Positions 36,808 through 46,480 of a DNA stretch of 64,000 bases are shown in pieces. A program made the position numbers and the translations under genes. The stretch covers positions 1-64,000 of the forward strand of contig CAKMXJ010000022.1 of NCBI GenBank assembly GCA_928724745.1, read 5' to 3'. Numbering within the stretch: the first letter of the stretch is position 1; each line of letters begins with the position of its first letter. The DNA comes from Anthracocystis setariae. Taxonomy: Eukaryota; Basidiomycota; Ustilaginomycetes; Ustilaginales; Ustilaginaceae. The notes below the pieces were generated by a model that worked only from the letters and a program-made list of their open reading frames with translations, did no database searches and had not been told where the DNA came from.

Positions 36808-38592
36808 TCAGGCCCAGCGACCAAGCTTAGAAGATGATCCTAGGCCCACGAGTTTTTGACCATGCCGAGAACGCATCAAGATGCCTACCGCTATCGGACC
36901 GGCCAGTGTGTTGAGAACGATTGCCCAAATACCGACGTTGAAAGCCTGTTGGTTCATAAGTCCGCCCTGTTTGGCCATGTTGATGACAAGAAACCCTATC
37001 TCTCCTCGCGACATCAGCGCTGTGCCCAGAAACAGAGATACTGGCCAAACCAACCGCTTCTTGTCGGCGTCCTCTGCGGCAGGGCCAGGCGAGCCGAAGG
37101 AGCCGAAGGAGGGAAGCCCACTTGCCTCAACTGCACTTGGCTCGATCGATTGGACGGCTGCAGTACTCGAGGACCGCTGCCATGGCTGTAAAGGCATGGC
37201 CGTTCCAATCGTTTCTGACAAGTCATCGTGTTGTGACGTCTGCTCGCGACGCTTTTGCTTTTTCAAGCACTTGGCTATCTTCCTGTCGCTCTCCTTTTGC
37301 TCTATCAAGTCGGCTACGATGATCCAGATGCCGGCGCACACTTTTGCAAATGCCATGAGACCTGCAAAGATGATACCCCTCCATATGGTTGTGCCTTGGA
37401 ACATCGACCTAATTGGAATCGCCGAACCAATACTGGAGAAGAAGAATGGTACCAAAAGCGTGTCCTGCACTGTCCCAAGTGCCGTTTTAGAAGACAGAAG
37501 GTGGTGCGGTGAGCAGAAGTTAGAGTATTGACCGTGTGAGCCCGAGTGCGGCGTTGATGGTCGGTCAGCCCAGGAAGCATAAAGACTGTTGACCACTGCA
37601 CCGGAGCAAAAAGCGCCAATGAGAAGAGACGAGCCAATCTTTTCGCTGAAAACACAATAGGCTAGGACGATAGAGATCAACAGCGTTACAGAAACGAGCT
37701 GCTGCAGCCCTGGATTGCTTAAAAAGCGTTTCGTCAGCGCATTGACCCAGCCAAGCCGAGGCAGTCCGGAGTTCTCGACCGGACGCGATTGGGTTTGACT
37801 GGCTTGCACGAGTCGGGCGAGGTAAGGTATGATCATGCGCCGAGCGAGAGGCAGAAGCGCGACTTGGCAGAGGAGCCATGACAGCAGTAGAAGAAGAAAG
37901 GAGGACACGATCGGACGCGCGATTGCCCATGGTTTGATCGAAGCAATACCGGTGGATTCAGACTGCGACGATGATGCCAATGTGGAGATGATACTGGTTA
38001 TGACGAGTCCGACAATGTCATCCAGGAGCGCTGCTCCCACCAAGATGGTCCCCGCACGAGTATTAACGACTCGATTGCTTGCGTCGTTGCCTCGATTCCC
38101 AGTTTTCGACGTTGGATCAAACGAGTTGAGCACGGCAAAGGTGGTTCCGAGGCTTGTGGAAGCTAGCGCTGCACCCACAGCAAAGCTTTCCAGATAGCCG
38201 TAACCGAAGCCCAGCGGGAGAAGCGCCATACTGATTCCAATAGGAAGGATGACACCGGTGGAGCCTACGAAGACAGCGATGGCGAGATTCCGAGGACTGG
38301 ATAGAATGTCGATCCTTGCCTCTAGGCCTCCTTGCACGATGAGAAGGATCAGGCCAAGATAACCGATGGCGAGAACAGCTGACTGAATGTCATCGGGCAG
38401 AATGTTTGCCAGTGGGCGAGCATAGATGACTCCGAGAACAAGAGGGCCAATGATGCCCGCTGAGAAAAGCTTCTGAAATGCATGGTAGAAGATGGATAGA
38501 AGCAATAGATACGAAGCCAGCACCAAGATGGTGACAATCGACGGCGGAGTATAGGCAAGAGCATGCGTTGCGGCATGCGTAGAAGAAGCCAT
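36808..38592 (-). CDS. CPA2-type sodium or potassium/proton exchanger (594 aa)
   Basis: A polytopic membrane protein with about 12-13 hydrophobic segments. It matches the Na+/H+ exchanger domain: GPLVLGVIYARPLANILP, YLGLILLIVQGGLEARIDIL, ALASTSLGTTFAVLNSF, and the ion-site motif in GAALLDDIVGLVI with adjacent Asp residues. A cytosolic loop of about 90 residues (RKIAKCLKKQKRREQ...) precedes the last helices, and MSRGEIGFLVINMA is the typical late helix. Subcellular site (plasma membrane or vacuole) is not shown by the sequence. Confidence 0.88.
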   Translation of the reverse strand: MASSTHAATHALAYTPPSIVTILVLASYLLLLSIFYHAFQKLFSAGIIGPLVLGVIYARPLANILPDDIQSAVLAIGYLGLILLIVQGGLEARIDILSSPRNLAIAVFVGSTGVILPIGISMALLPLGFGYGYLESFAVGAALASTSLGTTFAVLNSFDPTSKTGNRGNDASNRVVNTRAGTILVGAALLDDIVGLVITSIISTLASSSQSESTGIASIKPWAIARPIVSSFLLLLLSWLLCQVALLPLARRMIIPYLARLVQASQTQSRPVENSGLPRLGWVNALTKRFLSNPGLQQLVSVTLLISIVLAYCVFSEKIGSSLLIGAFCSGAVVNSLYASWADRPSTPHSGSHGQYSNFCSPHHLLSSKTALGTVQDTLLVPFFFSSIGSAIPIRSMFQGTTIWRGIIFAGLMAFAKVCAGIWIIVADLIEQKESDRKIAKCLKKQKRREQTSQHDDLSETIGTAMPLQPWQRSSSTAAVQSIEPSAVEASGLPSFGSFGSPGPAAEDADKKRLVWPVSLFLGTALMSRGEIGFLVINMAKQGGLMNQQAFNVGIWAIVLNTLAGPIAVGILMRSRHGQKLVGLGSSSKLGRWA

Positions 38593-39029
38593 TCAAGCAG
38601 CCGCAAATCTTGTAGCGGTCGTGAGCAGAGCTCAAGGTGGTGCGATAGGTAGAGCAAGTACAGATTGGAAGGTACCAGTCCAATGATGTTTAATAACGTT
38701 TGTACTCTGTAAAGTACAGGGTCCAATTCTGACATATCGATGGCGTGGGGGATTAAACTACGCAGAGGTGAGATCATCGTTGACTAACAAAATTTGGATG
38801 AAAATCTGGCTCGGCCTCCACTCGAACCGCGCTTTCGTCGTTCCGCCTTCCGCGTCTGGCTAAACCGGCAAGCGGTAACATTGCACGGGCCGGTTTGCAC
38901 TCGACAGCTTCTTGTCATACAACCACCATGCAATAACGTCTTGCATCGTGCTCTCTTTATCACATCCGCCGAACGCATTCAACCCTTCAAGACAAACAAC
39001 AAAATAACCTGAACATCAAAAAGGACAAG
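38593..39029. promoter_or_regulatory. Divergent upstream region, exchanger and PEX39-like gene
   Basis: About 440 bp separate the two starts. No repeat or RNA gene is seen. Confidence 0.4.
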
Positions 39030-39620
39030 ATGGAGGCCGAAGGTAGCCTTCCATCCGTGCCTTATGACAAGGAGGCGATCTACACAGCTTTGACACAATT
39101 CGACGAGTCCGAGCCTGAGTTCCAAGCAGGCATTCAAACGATACTCGGCCCGATGCAGGCGTCGGGTGTTTCACCGGACCAAATTGAAGAAACGAAGAAG
39201 CGGGCCAAGGTCTTCTTCTGGTCGCAAAAGACGGGAAATCAGGTGGATTATGGCGACTACAAGGCATGGCTGGACACCCATTCGATAGCGCCCACAACAA
39301 ACGTCCAAAGCGATGCGCCCGCAGCGTCAGCGTCAGCGTCAGCGTCAGAGAATAGAGAAGAGAAAGAGCCATACCCAGCATCGTTCGATGCGATTGTGGA
39401 ACTCATCACAACAGGTAAGACCGACCAAATCCCCGGCATCCGGGACATCCCGCTCAAGATCAACGAAGAACCGCCAACACAGGCTACAATGAGCAGGCCC
39501 TTGAAGCCATGGGAGAAAGCAGACATTCCCAACGTCGAGTTACCAGATCCTAGCACTCAAGATGCATCAACCACAGCCGAGGTGGCATCCGCACAGACAG
39601 AAGCAGCCCGTACTACATGA
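39030..39620 (+). CDS. PEX39-like (C6ORF226/YJR012C-type) small protein (196 aa)
   Basis: The N-terminal half (residues 10-90) is helical: AIYTALTQFDESEPEFQAGIQ, then an AKVFFWSQKTG segment. A Ser/Ala repeat (SASASASA) links to the C-terminal module PYPASFDAIVELITTGKTDQIPGIR followed by RPLKPWEK. SF..I..LI..G..IPGI plus a K/RPWE motif is the signature of the family that includes human C6ORF226 and yeast YJR012C, recently described as PEX39, a helper of Pex7-dependent PTS2 import. The N-terminal half resembles a separate peroxin-like fold, so this could be a fusion. The assignment rests on short motifs. Confidence 0.55.
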   Translation: MEAEGSLPSVPYDKEAIYTALTQFDESEPEFQAGIQTILGPMQASGVSPDQIEETKKRAKVFFWSQKTGNQVDYGDYKAWLDTHSIAPTTNVQSDAPAASASASASENREEKEPYPASFDAIVELITTGKTDQIPGIRDIPLKINEEPPTQATMSRPLKPWEKADIPNVELPDPSTQDASTTAEVASAQTEAARTT

Positions 39621-39703
39621 GCTCGATTCAGCCGCCAGATGTACAGTATAATAGATTGGATAAAATCGCAATCGTGTCGCACATGCGCAACCACCGCCGA
39701 GGA

Positions 39704-41350
39704 CTATTTTGGCTTGCGGGTGAAGAAGCTGTTGAGGCTCTGCTGTCCCTTCTTGGCCGGTGCTGCTCCACTCGATGGTTTGCGATTGGCCGAGGCGGCA
39801 GCGGCGGATGTTGATTTGGCTGCTGGCGCGGACGGTGCTGGACTAGCAGAGGCAGAGTTCGACGTTGATCTCGACTCGGTCTGTTTAGGCTGAGGTTTGG
39901 CCGCACTGCTGCTTCTCTTGGATCCGGTGGTGACGGGCGCATCCGACTCTTCAGACGAGTAGGATTCGTACTCATCCTCGATCTTTGTCACCGTATATCC
40001 ACGCTCGTCTTTGGTTCGCACCTTTTTGGTACCGATCTTGCGCTTCTTCCTCACCCGCCTCTTGGGAGCTGTTGGTGCATCGACTGAGCCTTTCAGGGTA
40101 TCGGTGATGGTGGAATCAGCCATCTTGACATCAGGGTCGAGATCCTTGGCTTGGCCGGTCTTGTCTGCACCGTCGGTGACGTCTGGCTCCACCATCTGCA
40201 CATCGTCGTCATCGGAATCCATCATGGCCTCCAGCTTCTTGCGCTGTGCAGCCTGCTGAGCTTTGGACTGTGATTTTGCATCGGCGCGCTTGCCCGTGCC
40301 TTTCGGTGCAGCATCTTGTAACGAGTCTGCCATGTTGACGTCTCCCTCGCTCTCGTCATCCGCATATCCGAGTTTGTCCGGTCGACCATCGTTCTCTTCC
40401 TCATCGTGATCATCGTCATCGACAGGGTTGGGTCTGCGTCTGTTGTTTTGCTGCTCGTCATCCTCATCATCGCTACCGAGCAGAGCCTTTCTGGTGGATT
40501 GGCGCTTGCTTGCAGGGTTGCCACTACCTGCCTCCTGCTTGACCGGCGCGGATTTCGGCTCGGCCTCTTTCGGCTTGGCTTTGCTCCAATTGAGACCGGC
40601 GGTCTTGTTGCTACCCTTTGATGCGGTTGATGTCGACGCAGACCCGTCCTCCTTGGCTCGGGTCTTGACCGGAGCCGCCTTCGAACTTGCAGCCTTGCTG
40701 ACGGAGACAGCTGGAGCACTAGGGGGCGCTAGACTTGGAATGGCTTTGGACGGATCATAGTTGTCCTGAATGGAGGAATCGATTACGACACCTAGGTCCG
40801 CCCCACGATTCGTCTGTTGCCAAGCATCGAGATACTTTTGCTGTGTATGCAAATCGTGTTGTACCGCAGTGAGCTGGGTTGCATCGCGAAGTTTTCCTGG
40901 CGATAATGAGTAGATATGGCAAGATGTGACATCTTGAAGCGATGCTTTGGCTTCATCAAGCTGATCGGCCGATACGAGACGGATTGATTTGCGAGGAACA
41001 TCGGCGGCGCTTTCTCGATGGGACATGCGAGAGCCGAGGAAGCTGCGTTGCGCCACTGTCGAGGTAGAAGTTGTGGAAGAAGGCGCACCCAGCTGGCTAT
41101 CGGGGGTTTCTTGTTCTGCCAGTTTAGCGTGGGTGGACTGGATTGCTATTGGTGTGGATCGACCGATGAGAATGTATGTTGCGTCCAAGTCGGAACTGGC
41201 CTTGTTCGATTCGTAGAAGGTGGCAAGAGCCTTCTTGGCTTGGTCCACATGGATGCGTAGCTCCCTGCTGAGCAGACGATAAGTTACAAGCTTCTTGTCC
41301 CGCTGTAACCAGGTTGTCAAGACGGACGAGGGGCCGGAACTTGTCACCAT
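39704..41350 (-). CDS. POL32: DNA polymerase delta subunit Pol32/Cdc27 (548 aa)
   Basis: The start is ATG 41350 (MVTSSGPSSVLTTWLQRDKKLVTYRLLSRELRIHVDQAKKAL). This N-terminal winged-helix region (about 1-130) binds the polymerase delta B subunit. The middle is long, charged and Ser/Lys/Asp-rich. The C-terminus is QQSLNSFFTRKPK, a near-canonical PCNA-interacting PIP box (Q-x2-L-x2-FF), just as in Pol32 and POLD3. This combination makes the call strong despite low overall conservation. It overlaps no neighbour; the PEX39-like gene converges with an 83-bp gap. Confidence 0.87.
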   Translation of the reverse strand: MVTSSGPSSVLTTWLQRDKKLVTYRLLSRELRIHVDQAKKALATFYESNKASSDLDATYILIGRSTPIAIQSTHAKLAEQETPDSQLGAPSSTTSTSTVAQRSFLGSRMSHRESAADVPRKSIRLVSADQLDEAKASLQDVTSCHIYSLSPGKLRDATQLTAVQHDLHTQQKYLDAWQQTNRGADLGVVIDSSIQDNYDPSKAIPSLAPPSAPAVSVSKAASSKAAPVKTRAKEDGSASTSTASKGSNKTAGLNWSKAKPKEAEPKSAPVKQEAGSGNPASKRQSTRKALLGSDDEDDEQQNNRRRPNPVDDDDHDEEENDGRPDKLGYADDESEGDVNMADSLQDAAPKGTGKRADAKSQSKAQQAAQRKKLEAMMDSDDDDVQMVEPDVTDGADKTGQAKDLDPDVKMADSTITDTLKGSVDAPTAPKRRVRKKRKIGTKKVRTKDERGYTVTKIEDEYESYSSEESDAPVTTGSKRSSSAAKPQPKQTESRSTSNSASASPAPSAPAAKSTSAAAASANRKPSSGAAPAKKGQQSLNSFFTRKPK

Positions 41351-41856
41351 GGCTGCCGACCTGAAAGATACTATCACTGCGTAGTTGATAGTTGCAGTTG
41401 ATAATTGGTGCTAAGAGGCGGTCTAGACGATGGGATCTGGTCTTAGAGTGAGTAGCTTGAGGGAAAGCGTTGTTCGAGGCTGATGGATTGTGATTTACGC
41501 GTTGAGAGAGAGTGAGTAGTGCAGCGCGTCGGAGCATCAAACCAACACTTTTGGAATGTGATTGCCACATTTTTAGCAGTGTCAGATCGACTTAAAGCAC
41601 AACCCCCCCACGGTGTGGTACCAGTCCAGCCGTTGGGCTCTGTCATGACAAAGTTCAAATCGATCACGACGGTGCAAAGCAGAAATAAGAGCTGCAGGTC
41701 TCGCACGAGCAGCAACAAAAGTGCACATGTTGAGAAAACGCAAGTCACTCCACACCAACACGAAGAAGAAAAGCAAAACTTGGACAGTCTGTACGTACAT
41801 GCTCCATCGGAAACTTGCTCTCTTCCACATCACTCACAACCCATCACTTGGCCAAT
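41351..41856. promoter_or_regulatory. Divergent upstream region, POL32 and DBP5
   Basis: About 500 bp shared by two essential-type genes. No repeat or RNA gene is seen. Confidence 0.4.
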
Positions 41857-43278
41857 ATGAGCGACACAAAAGACAAGCCTCAAGTGTCTGCTGCTGCTGC
41901 TGCTGCTGCTCCTACTGCATCCAGTGCTGCGACCGACAGCAAGGTCAACGAGATTGCTGCCGGCGTCTCTGGCCTCTTGAAAGATGACCATGCCACCAAG
42001 CAGGATCCCGAGTCCAATCTACGTGAATCGTCGCACGAGGTTCAGGTTACACTCGCGGACCAGCAGGCCGATCCCAACTCACCACTCTACTCGGCCAAGA
42101 GCTTCGAGGCGCTGGGCCTGCACGACAACCTGCTCAAGGGGATCTACGCGATGAAGTACCAGAAGCCATCCAAGATTCAGGAAAAGGCGTTGCCATTGCT
42201 GCTTCAGAACCCACCCAAGAACATGATCGGCCAGTCGCAATCCGGTACCGGAAAGACGGCGGCCTTCATCCTCACCATGCTGTCGCGAATCGACTACGAC
42301 CTCAAGAAGCCGCAAGCGGTTGTGTTGGCACCATCGCGCGAGCTTGCTCGTCAGATCATGGATGTGGTGCGCACCATGTCCAAGTTCACCAACGTCACCA
42401 CCTGTCTCTGCTTGCCAGATGAGGTCAAGCGAGGAGAAAAGATCGATGCACAGCTCATCGTCGGCACACCAGGAAAGACGTTCGATATGATCAAGAGCAA
42501 GGGGATCGAGACAGCCAACATGAAGGTCTTCGTTCTTGACGAGGCGGACAACATGCTCGACCAGCAGTCCCTGGGCGAGCAGTCGATCCGCGTCAAAAAC
42601 ACCATGCCAAAGACCTGTCAGCTGGTCTTGTTCTCGGCCACCTTCCCAACCAACGTATACGAATTCGCCGTGCGCATCGCACCAGGTGCCAACGAGATTC
42701 GTCTCAAGCAAGAGGAGCTGTCCGTCGAGGGCATCAAGCAGTTCTACATGGACTGCAAAGATGAGAACCACAAGTACGAGGTGCTCGTCGAACTGTACAA
42801 CTTGTTGACCATCGGTCAGAGTATCATTTTCTGCGCCAAGCGCGAAACCGCCGACCGTATCGCCGAAAAGATGACCAAGGAGGGACACAAGGTGGACTCG
42901 CTCCACGGTAGGCTCGACACTCAAGACCGTGACCGCACCATCGATGCGTTCCGCGATGGTAAGAGCAAGGTGCTCATTTCGACCAACGTGATTGCACGAG
43001 GAATCGATATCCAGCAAGTGACACTTGTGATCAACTACGACATGCCGCTGACGCAATCCGGTGAAGCCGATGCCGAAACCTACTTGCACCGTATCGGCAG
43101 GACAGGTCGATTCGGCCGCAAAGGTGTGTCGATCAACTTTGTGCACGACCAACAGAGTTGGCAATACATGGACCAGATCGAAAAGGCACTCAAGTGCCAG
43201 ATTACACGTGTAGCCACCAACGACCTCGAGGAGATGGAGTACACGATCAAGGAAGCGCTCAAACAGATCGGCAAGTAA
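41857..43278 (+). CDS. DBP5: DEAD-box helicase Dbp5 (mRNA export)
   Basis: Dbp5 works at the cytoplasmic face of the nuclear pore, remodelling exported mRNPs. The 473-aa protein starts at MSDTKDKPQVSAAAAAAA, with an Ala-rich leader. Conserved parts are SPLYSAKSFEALGL (Dbp5/DDX19-specific), QEKALPLLLQNPPKNMIGQSQSGTGKT near 128, PSRELARQ, VLDEADNMLD near 228, FSATFP, and YLHRIGRTGRFGRKG. Length and N-terminal pattern separate it from eIF4A. RAE1, another export factor, lies 10 kb away. Confidence 0.95.
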   Translation: MSDTKDKPQVSAAAAAAAPTASSAATDSKVNEIAAGVSGLLKDDHATKQDPESNLRESSHEVQVTLADQQADPNSPLYSAKSFEALGLHDNLLKGIYAMKYQKPSKIQEKALPLLLQNPPKNMIGQSQSGTGKTAAFILTMLSRIDYDLKKPQAVVLAPSRELARQIMDVVRTMSKFTNVTTCLCLPDEVKRGEKIDAQLIVGTPGKTFDMIKSKGIETANMKVFVLDEADNMLDQQSLGEQSIRVKNTMPKTCQLVLFSATFPTNVYEFAVRIAPGANEIRLKQEELSVEGIKQFYMDCKDENHKYEVLVELYNLLTIGQSIIFCAKRETADRIAEKMTKEGHKVDSLHGRLDTQDRDRTIDAFRDGKSKVLISTNVIARGIDIQQVTLVINYDMPLTQSGEADAETYLHRIGRTGRFGRKGVSINFVHDQQSWQYMDQIEKALKCQITRVATNDLEEMEYTIKEALKQIGK

Positions 43279-44424
43279 CATTGGCTCGCCCTGCCACTTG
43301 TAATGATAGTAACATACCCGACAATCCGTGTTGGCTTTGGCTTTGGCTTTGCTGGATTTCAAGACTTGATGATGCAGCGTGATGATCGAATCCGAGAGCA
43401 TATAAAGGAAGCGACTGAATTGATCTATGCTTAGGGAGACAAACATATCGCAGTGTTCAGCAAAGGACGCAAATCAAGTGGAGCGCGGTCATCGTCCGAG
43501 CTTTAACTCCTCGCTGCCTCTTGCTTTGTCGAGACTCTTTCCACACTCCATTGAGATGCCACATTCCCTGACATCATTGATACGAAATCTGCTATAATCG
43601 AACGTAGGCGCCAGCATCTGCTTTCCATGCCGAAGCCATGATTATGGGATGGGGGGGGCTGACCGCAGACGATGATATGAGGCTTACAATGACTGGCTCC
43701 GGAGGGTGCGGAATTGCGAACAGCCTTCGATGGGTGAAATCGGCGATTGAGCGTAGAGTTGGTTCGATCATTTGGCGGCCAATAATCTAACGGAGCAGAT
43801 TGGGCCGGCTAAATGGAGCGAGCCTTCCCGGAGATTAGACTTGCTTCTGACTGCAGTACAAAATATAAATATAGGGTACAAGTTAGAGACTGAAAACCAA
43901 TTCAAGTTGGAATTAGAATTAAACCCAAGTGGTCCGCCACATTCAAGAAGAAATTCAGAATTCGGTCGGCACAGCGCGAAAGAGAGAGAGACAGAAAGAC
44001 AGAAAGACAGAGAGACAGAGAGGCGCTTCGAGTAATTAATCTTTGGGGCCTGCGGGTCCAGCGCATTGATTGATTCGCTTGCGTACTACTGCACTGCACT
44101 TTGCCGTACTACGGATACTGTACCGGGTACAGCGCTCAAGTGGCAAAAGGAAGCTCACTCACTCGGCTTTAACTACCGGCGTTCCAGCTGGGAAGATGCA
44201 TCGATTTGCTTCTATCACATCCCACGCCGCAAACTAGCGAGGTTCTCACTCGTAATTGTCCTTCTCCCCCCCCCCCCTTCCTTTATCCCCATCCCAGTCC
44301 CAATCCACCTCACCCGTTGCCACCTTCCTTACTCTTCCCAGACTCCCACTCACACAATCAGTCCCTTCAAGCGATCTCTCTCGCCTACCGCATCAAGCAT
44401 CCCTACGCTACGCTGCATACTTAT
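43279..44424. promoter_or_regulatory. Upstream region of thioredoxin reductase
   Basis: About 1.1 kb without a credible gene. It contains a (GACAGARA)n purine run at about 43979-44023, a G7 run at 43651 and a C-rich pyrimidine tract at 44264-44280 in the likely leader. Confidence 0.4.
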
Positions 44425-45741
44425 ATGAGCCCTGCTCGATCTTTGCTGCGCTCAGCTTCGCTCAGGTCCTTCGCTTCTTCTCTTTCGGTCGCAAACAGAG
44501 CCAGTCATCCAACTGTCGTGCTTCCCGTTCTTCGATCGCGCTTCTCTACGCATTCTCGCTCCAACAGTTCCTCCTCTGCCGGACCTCGTCCTCGATCGCT
44601 TCAAACCACTGCTCCTCTAGCAGCTCTTTCTGCCGTTTCGTTCCAATCTATCGATTCCAGTCGTCGCTTGTCCACCACAGCCACCACAATGACTGAAACC
44701 GCCAACGGCTCTTCCTCCTCGGCCAACAAGGTGCACAAGGTCGTGATCATCGGCTCGGGTCCCGCTGGTCACACTGCTGCCATCTACCTTGCACGAGCCA
44801 ACCTCGAGCCTGTTCTTTTCGAGGGTATGCTTGCCAACGGTCTTGCTCCAGGAGGTCAGCTTACCACCACCACCGATGTCGAGAACTTCCCCGGTTTCCC
44901 CGATGGTATCCGTGGTCCTGAGATCATGGACAAGTTCCGTGCGCAATCCGTCCGCTTCGGTACCGAGATTCACACCGAGACCATCTCTAAGCTCGACCTG
45001 TCCTCGCGTCCCTTCAAGTTCTGGCGTGAATTCGCCGAGGACCAGCCTCCCGAGCTGACAGAGACCCTCATCATCGCAACAGGTGCCAGCGCCAAGCGCA
45101 TGCATCTTCCCGGTGAGGACACCTACTGGCAGAGCGGTATCTCGGCATGTGCTGTCTGCGATGGTGCCGTGCCTATCTTCCGCAACAAGCCTCTCGTCGT
45201 CGTAGGTGGTGGTGACTCTGCCGCAGAGGAGGCCATGTACCTCACCAAGTACGCTTCCCACGTTCACGTTCTTGTGCGTAGAGACGAACTCCGAGCATCC
45301 AAGATCATGGCCAAACGATTGTTGGCCCACCCCAAAGTCACGGTTCACTTCAACACCGTGCCCATCGAGGCTAAGGGTGACGGTGAGCTCCTCACGGCTG
45401 TGCGTGTCAAGGATGCCAAGTCCGGTGACGAAAAGGACATGGACGCCAACGGTCTCTTTTATGCTATCGGTCACTTGCCTGCTACTTCGCTCGTCAAGGG
45501 TCAAGTCGAGCTCGACAGCGACGGTTACATCATCACCACGCCCGGAACTGCTCAGACTTCGGTCAAGGGTGTGTTTGCCGCCGGTGACGTTGCCGACAAG
45601 AAGTACCGCCAGGCCATCACTTCGGCAGGTACCGGATGCATTGCTGCTCTCGAGGCCGAGCGCTTGCTTGCCGAGGAGGAAGTTCTCGACCCCGTCGATG
45701 CTGCTGCCGCCAACCACTACACCGGCACTGATAAGCAGTAA
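44425..45741 (+). CDS. TRR1: Thioredoxin reductase with putative mitochondrial leader
   Basis: This NADPH-dependent flavoenzyme reduces thioredoxin. From ATG 44689 ([11 protein letters not shown]) the 350-aa core matches low-molecular-weight fungal reductases: FAD site [18 protein letters not shown], active site CAVC near residue 154, NADPH site [12 protein letters not shown], and [31 protein letters not shown]. An in-frame ATG at 44425 adds 88 residues ([20 protein letters not shown]...), rich in Arg, Ser, Ala and Leu without acids, a good mitochondrial presequence. Two products, mitochondrial from the first ATG and cytosolic from the second, are likely. An upstream frame from 44206 is not credible. 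Confidence 0.93.
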   Translation: MSPARSLLRSASLRSFASSLSVANRASHPTVVLPVLRSRFSTHSRSNSSSSAGPRPRSLQTTAPLAALSAVSFQSIDSSRRLSTTATTMTETANGSSSSANKVHKVVIIGSGPAGHTAAIYLARANLEPVLFEGMLANGLAPGGQLTTTTDVENFPGFPDGIRGPEIMDKFRAQSVRFGTEIHTETISKLDLSSRPFKFWREFAEDQPPELTETLIIATGASAKRMHLPGEDTYWQSGISACAVCDGAVPIFRNKPLVVVGGGDSAAEEAMYLTKYASHVHVLVRRDELRASKIMAKRLLAHPKVTVHFNTVPIEAKGDGELLTAVRVKDAKSGDEKDMDANGLFYAIGHLPATSLVKGQVELDSDGYIITTPGTAQTSVKGVFAAGDVADKKYRQAITSAGTGCIAALEAERLLAEEEVLDPVDAAAANHYTGTDKQ

Positions 45742-46010
45742 TCTGATCCAAACCCCCAACTGCAATTCTTTACATAACATAGAACGCGACGCTTTCGCAT
45801 AGCCAGAGCCATCCAGGCATCAAGGCCCCATGTATAAGCGCCGCTACCCGTCCGCTCCTATTCCAACACGCTTGTCTTTTTTCCATTATGGCATCCTCTG
45901 TTCTTCTCGTACTATCATGCTAATCGATCAGCTTGTCTCTCCTCTATTTTTGCGTCTGTCAGTTGAGAGTATCACGGCAATGACATTTAAATAGATATCG
46001 CGGTGCTATC
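45742..46010. other. 3' flank of TRR1 up to the CACTA element
   Basis: 3' UTR and spacer. Nothing else is seen. Confidence 0.35.
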
Positions 46011-46032
46011 ACTCAAGCTACATGCTCGAATT

Positions 46033-46092
46033 ACATCGAAATTCGTGATGGTGAGCGTCAGCGACGCAGGCTTGACACACGTCTCGTGCGTA
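46033..46092 (+). repeat. Left inverted repeat of the CACTA-like element
   Basis: 60 bp, partner at 52820-52880. By hand about 43 positions match, with three exact 11-bp blocks. Confidence 0.85.
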
Positions 46093-46191
46093 TGAATGGT
46101 GTCAGTGACGCAGACCTAACAGACCTGTGTCGTTGATCTGGGTCACACCGGTCTGTTCATTGCCGGAGAGACCGACACACTAGCTCTGTGC

Positions 46192-46331
46192 CACCGACGC
46201 AGAAGCTCATACCATGATCTGCGTCGTTGACGAAGGTAGCAACGACACAGGTCATAAGCTAGGCCTAAGAAGAGCGTCACTACCAACCCAGCTCAGCGAC
46301 GCAGGTCATGGTATGAGCTTCTGCGTCGGTG
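46192..46331. repeat. Subterminal hairpin: 39-bp inverted repeat
   Basis: 46192-46230 and 46293-46331 are inverted copies differing at only two positions, around CACCGACGCAGAAGCTCATA, with a 62-nt spacer. It embeds four GACGCAG/CTGCGTC motifs. Subterminal motif clusters are the usual transposase-binding sites of CACTA elements. Confidence 0.9.
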
Positions 46332-46480
46332 AAGGCCGTCATCAAGACTTGGACAACTTGTGTATCGCTTCAGCTGGTTGGTCTATGCCTTCGCTTCATG
46401 TAGTCTAGTTTTCACTTTGATCAATCATACCACTTTCAAGCTAATCATCCTCGTCATTGTCAGTACCAGTACAATCAACG

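Noticed and set aside
38793..38900. tRNA-like GGTTCGAGTGG on the minus strand
   Set aside because: No A-box at proper spacing and no acceptor pairing.
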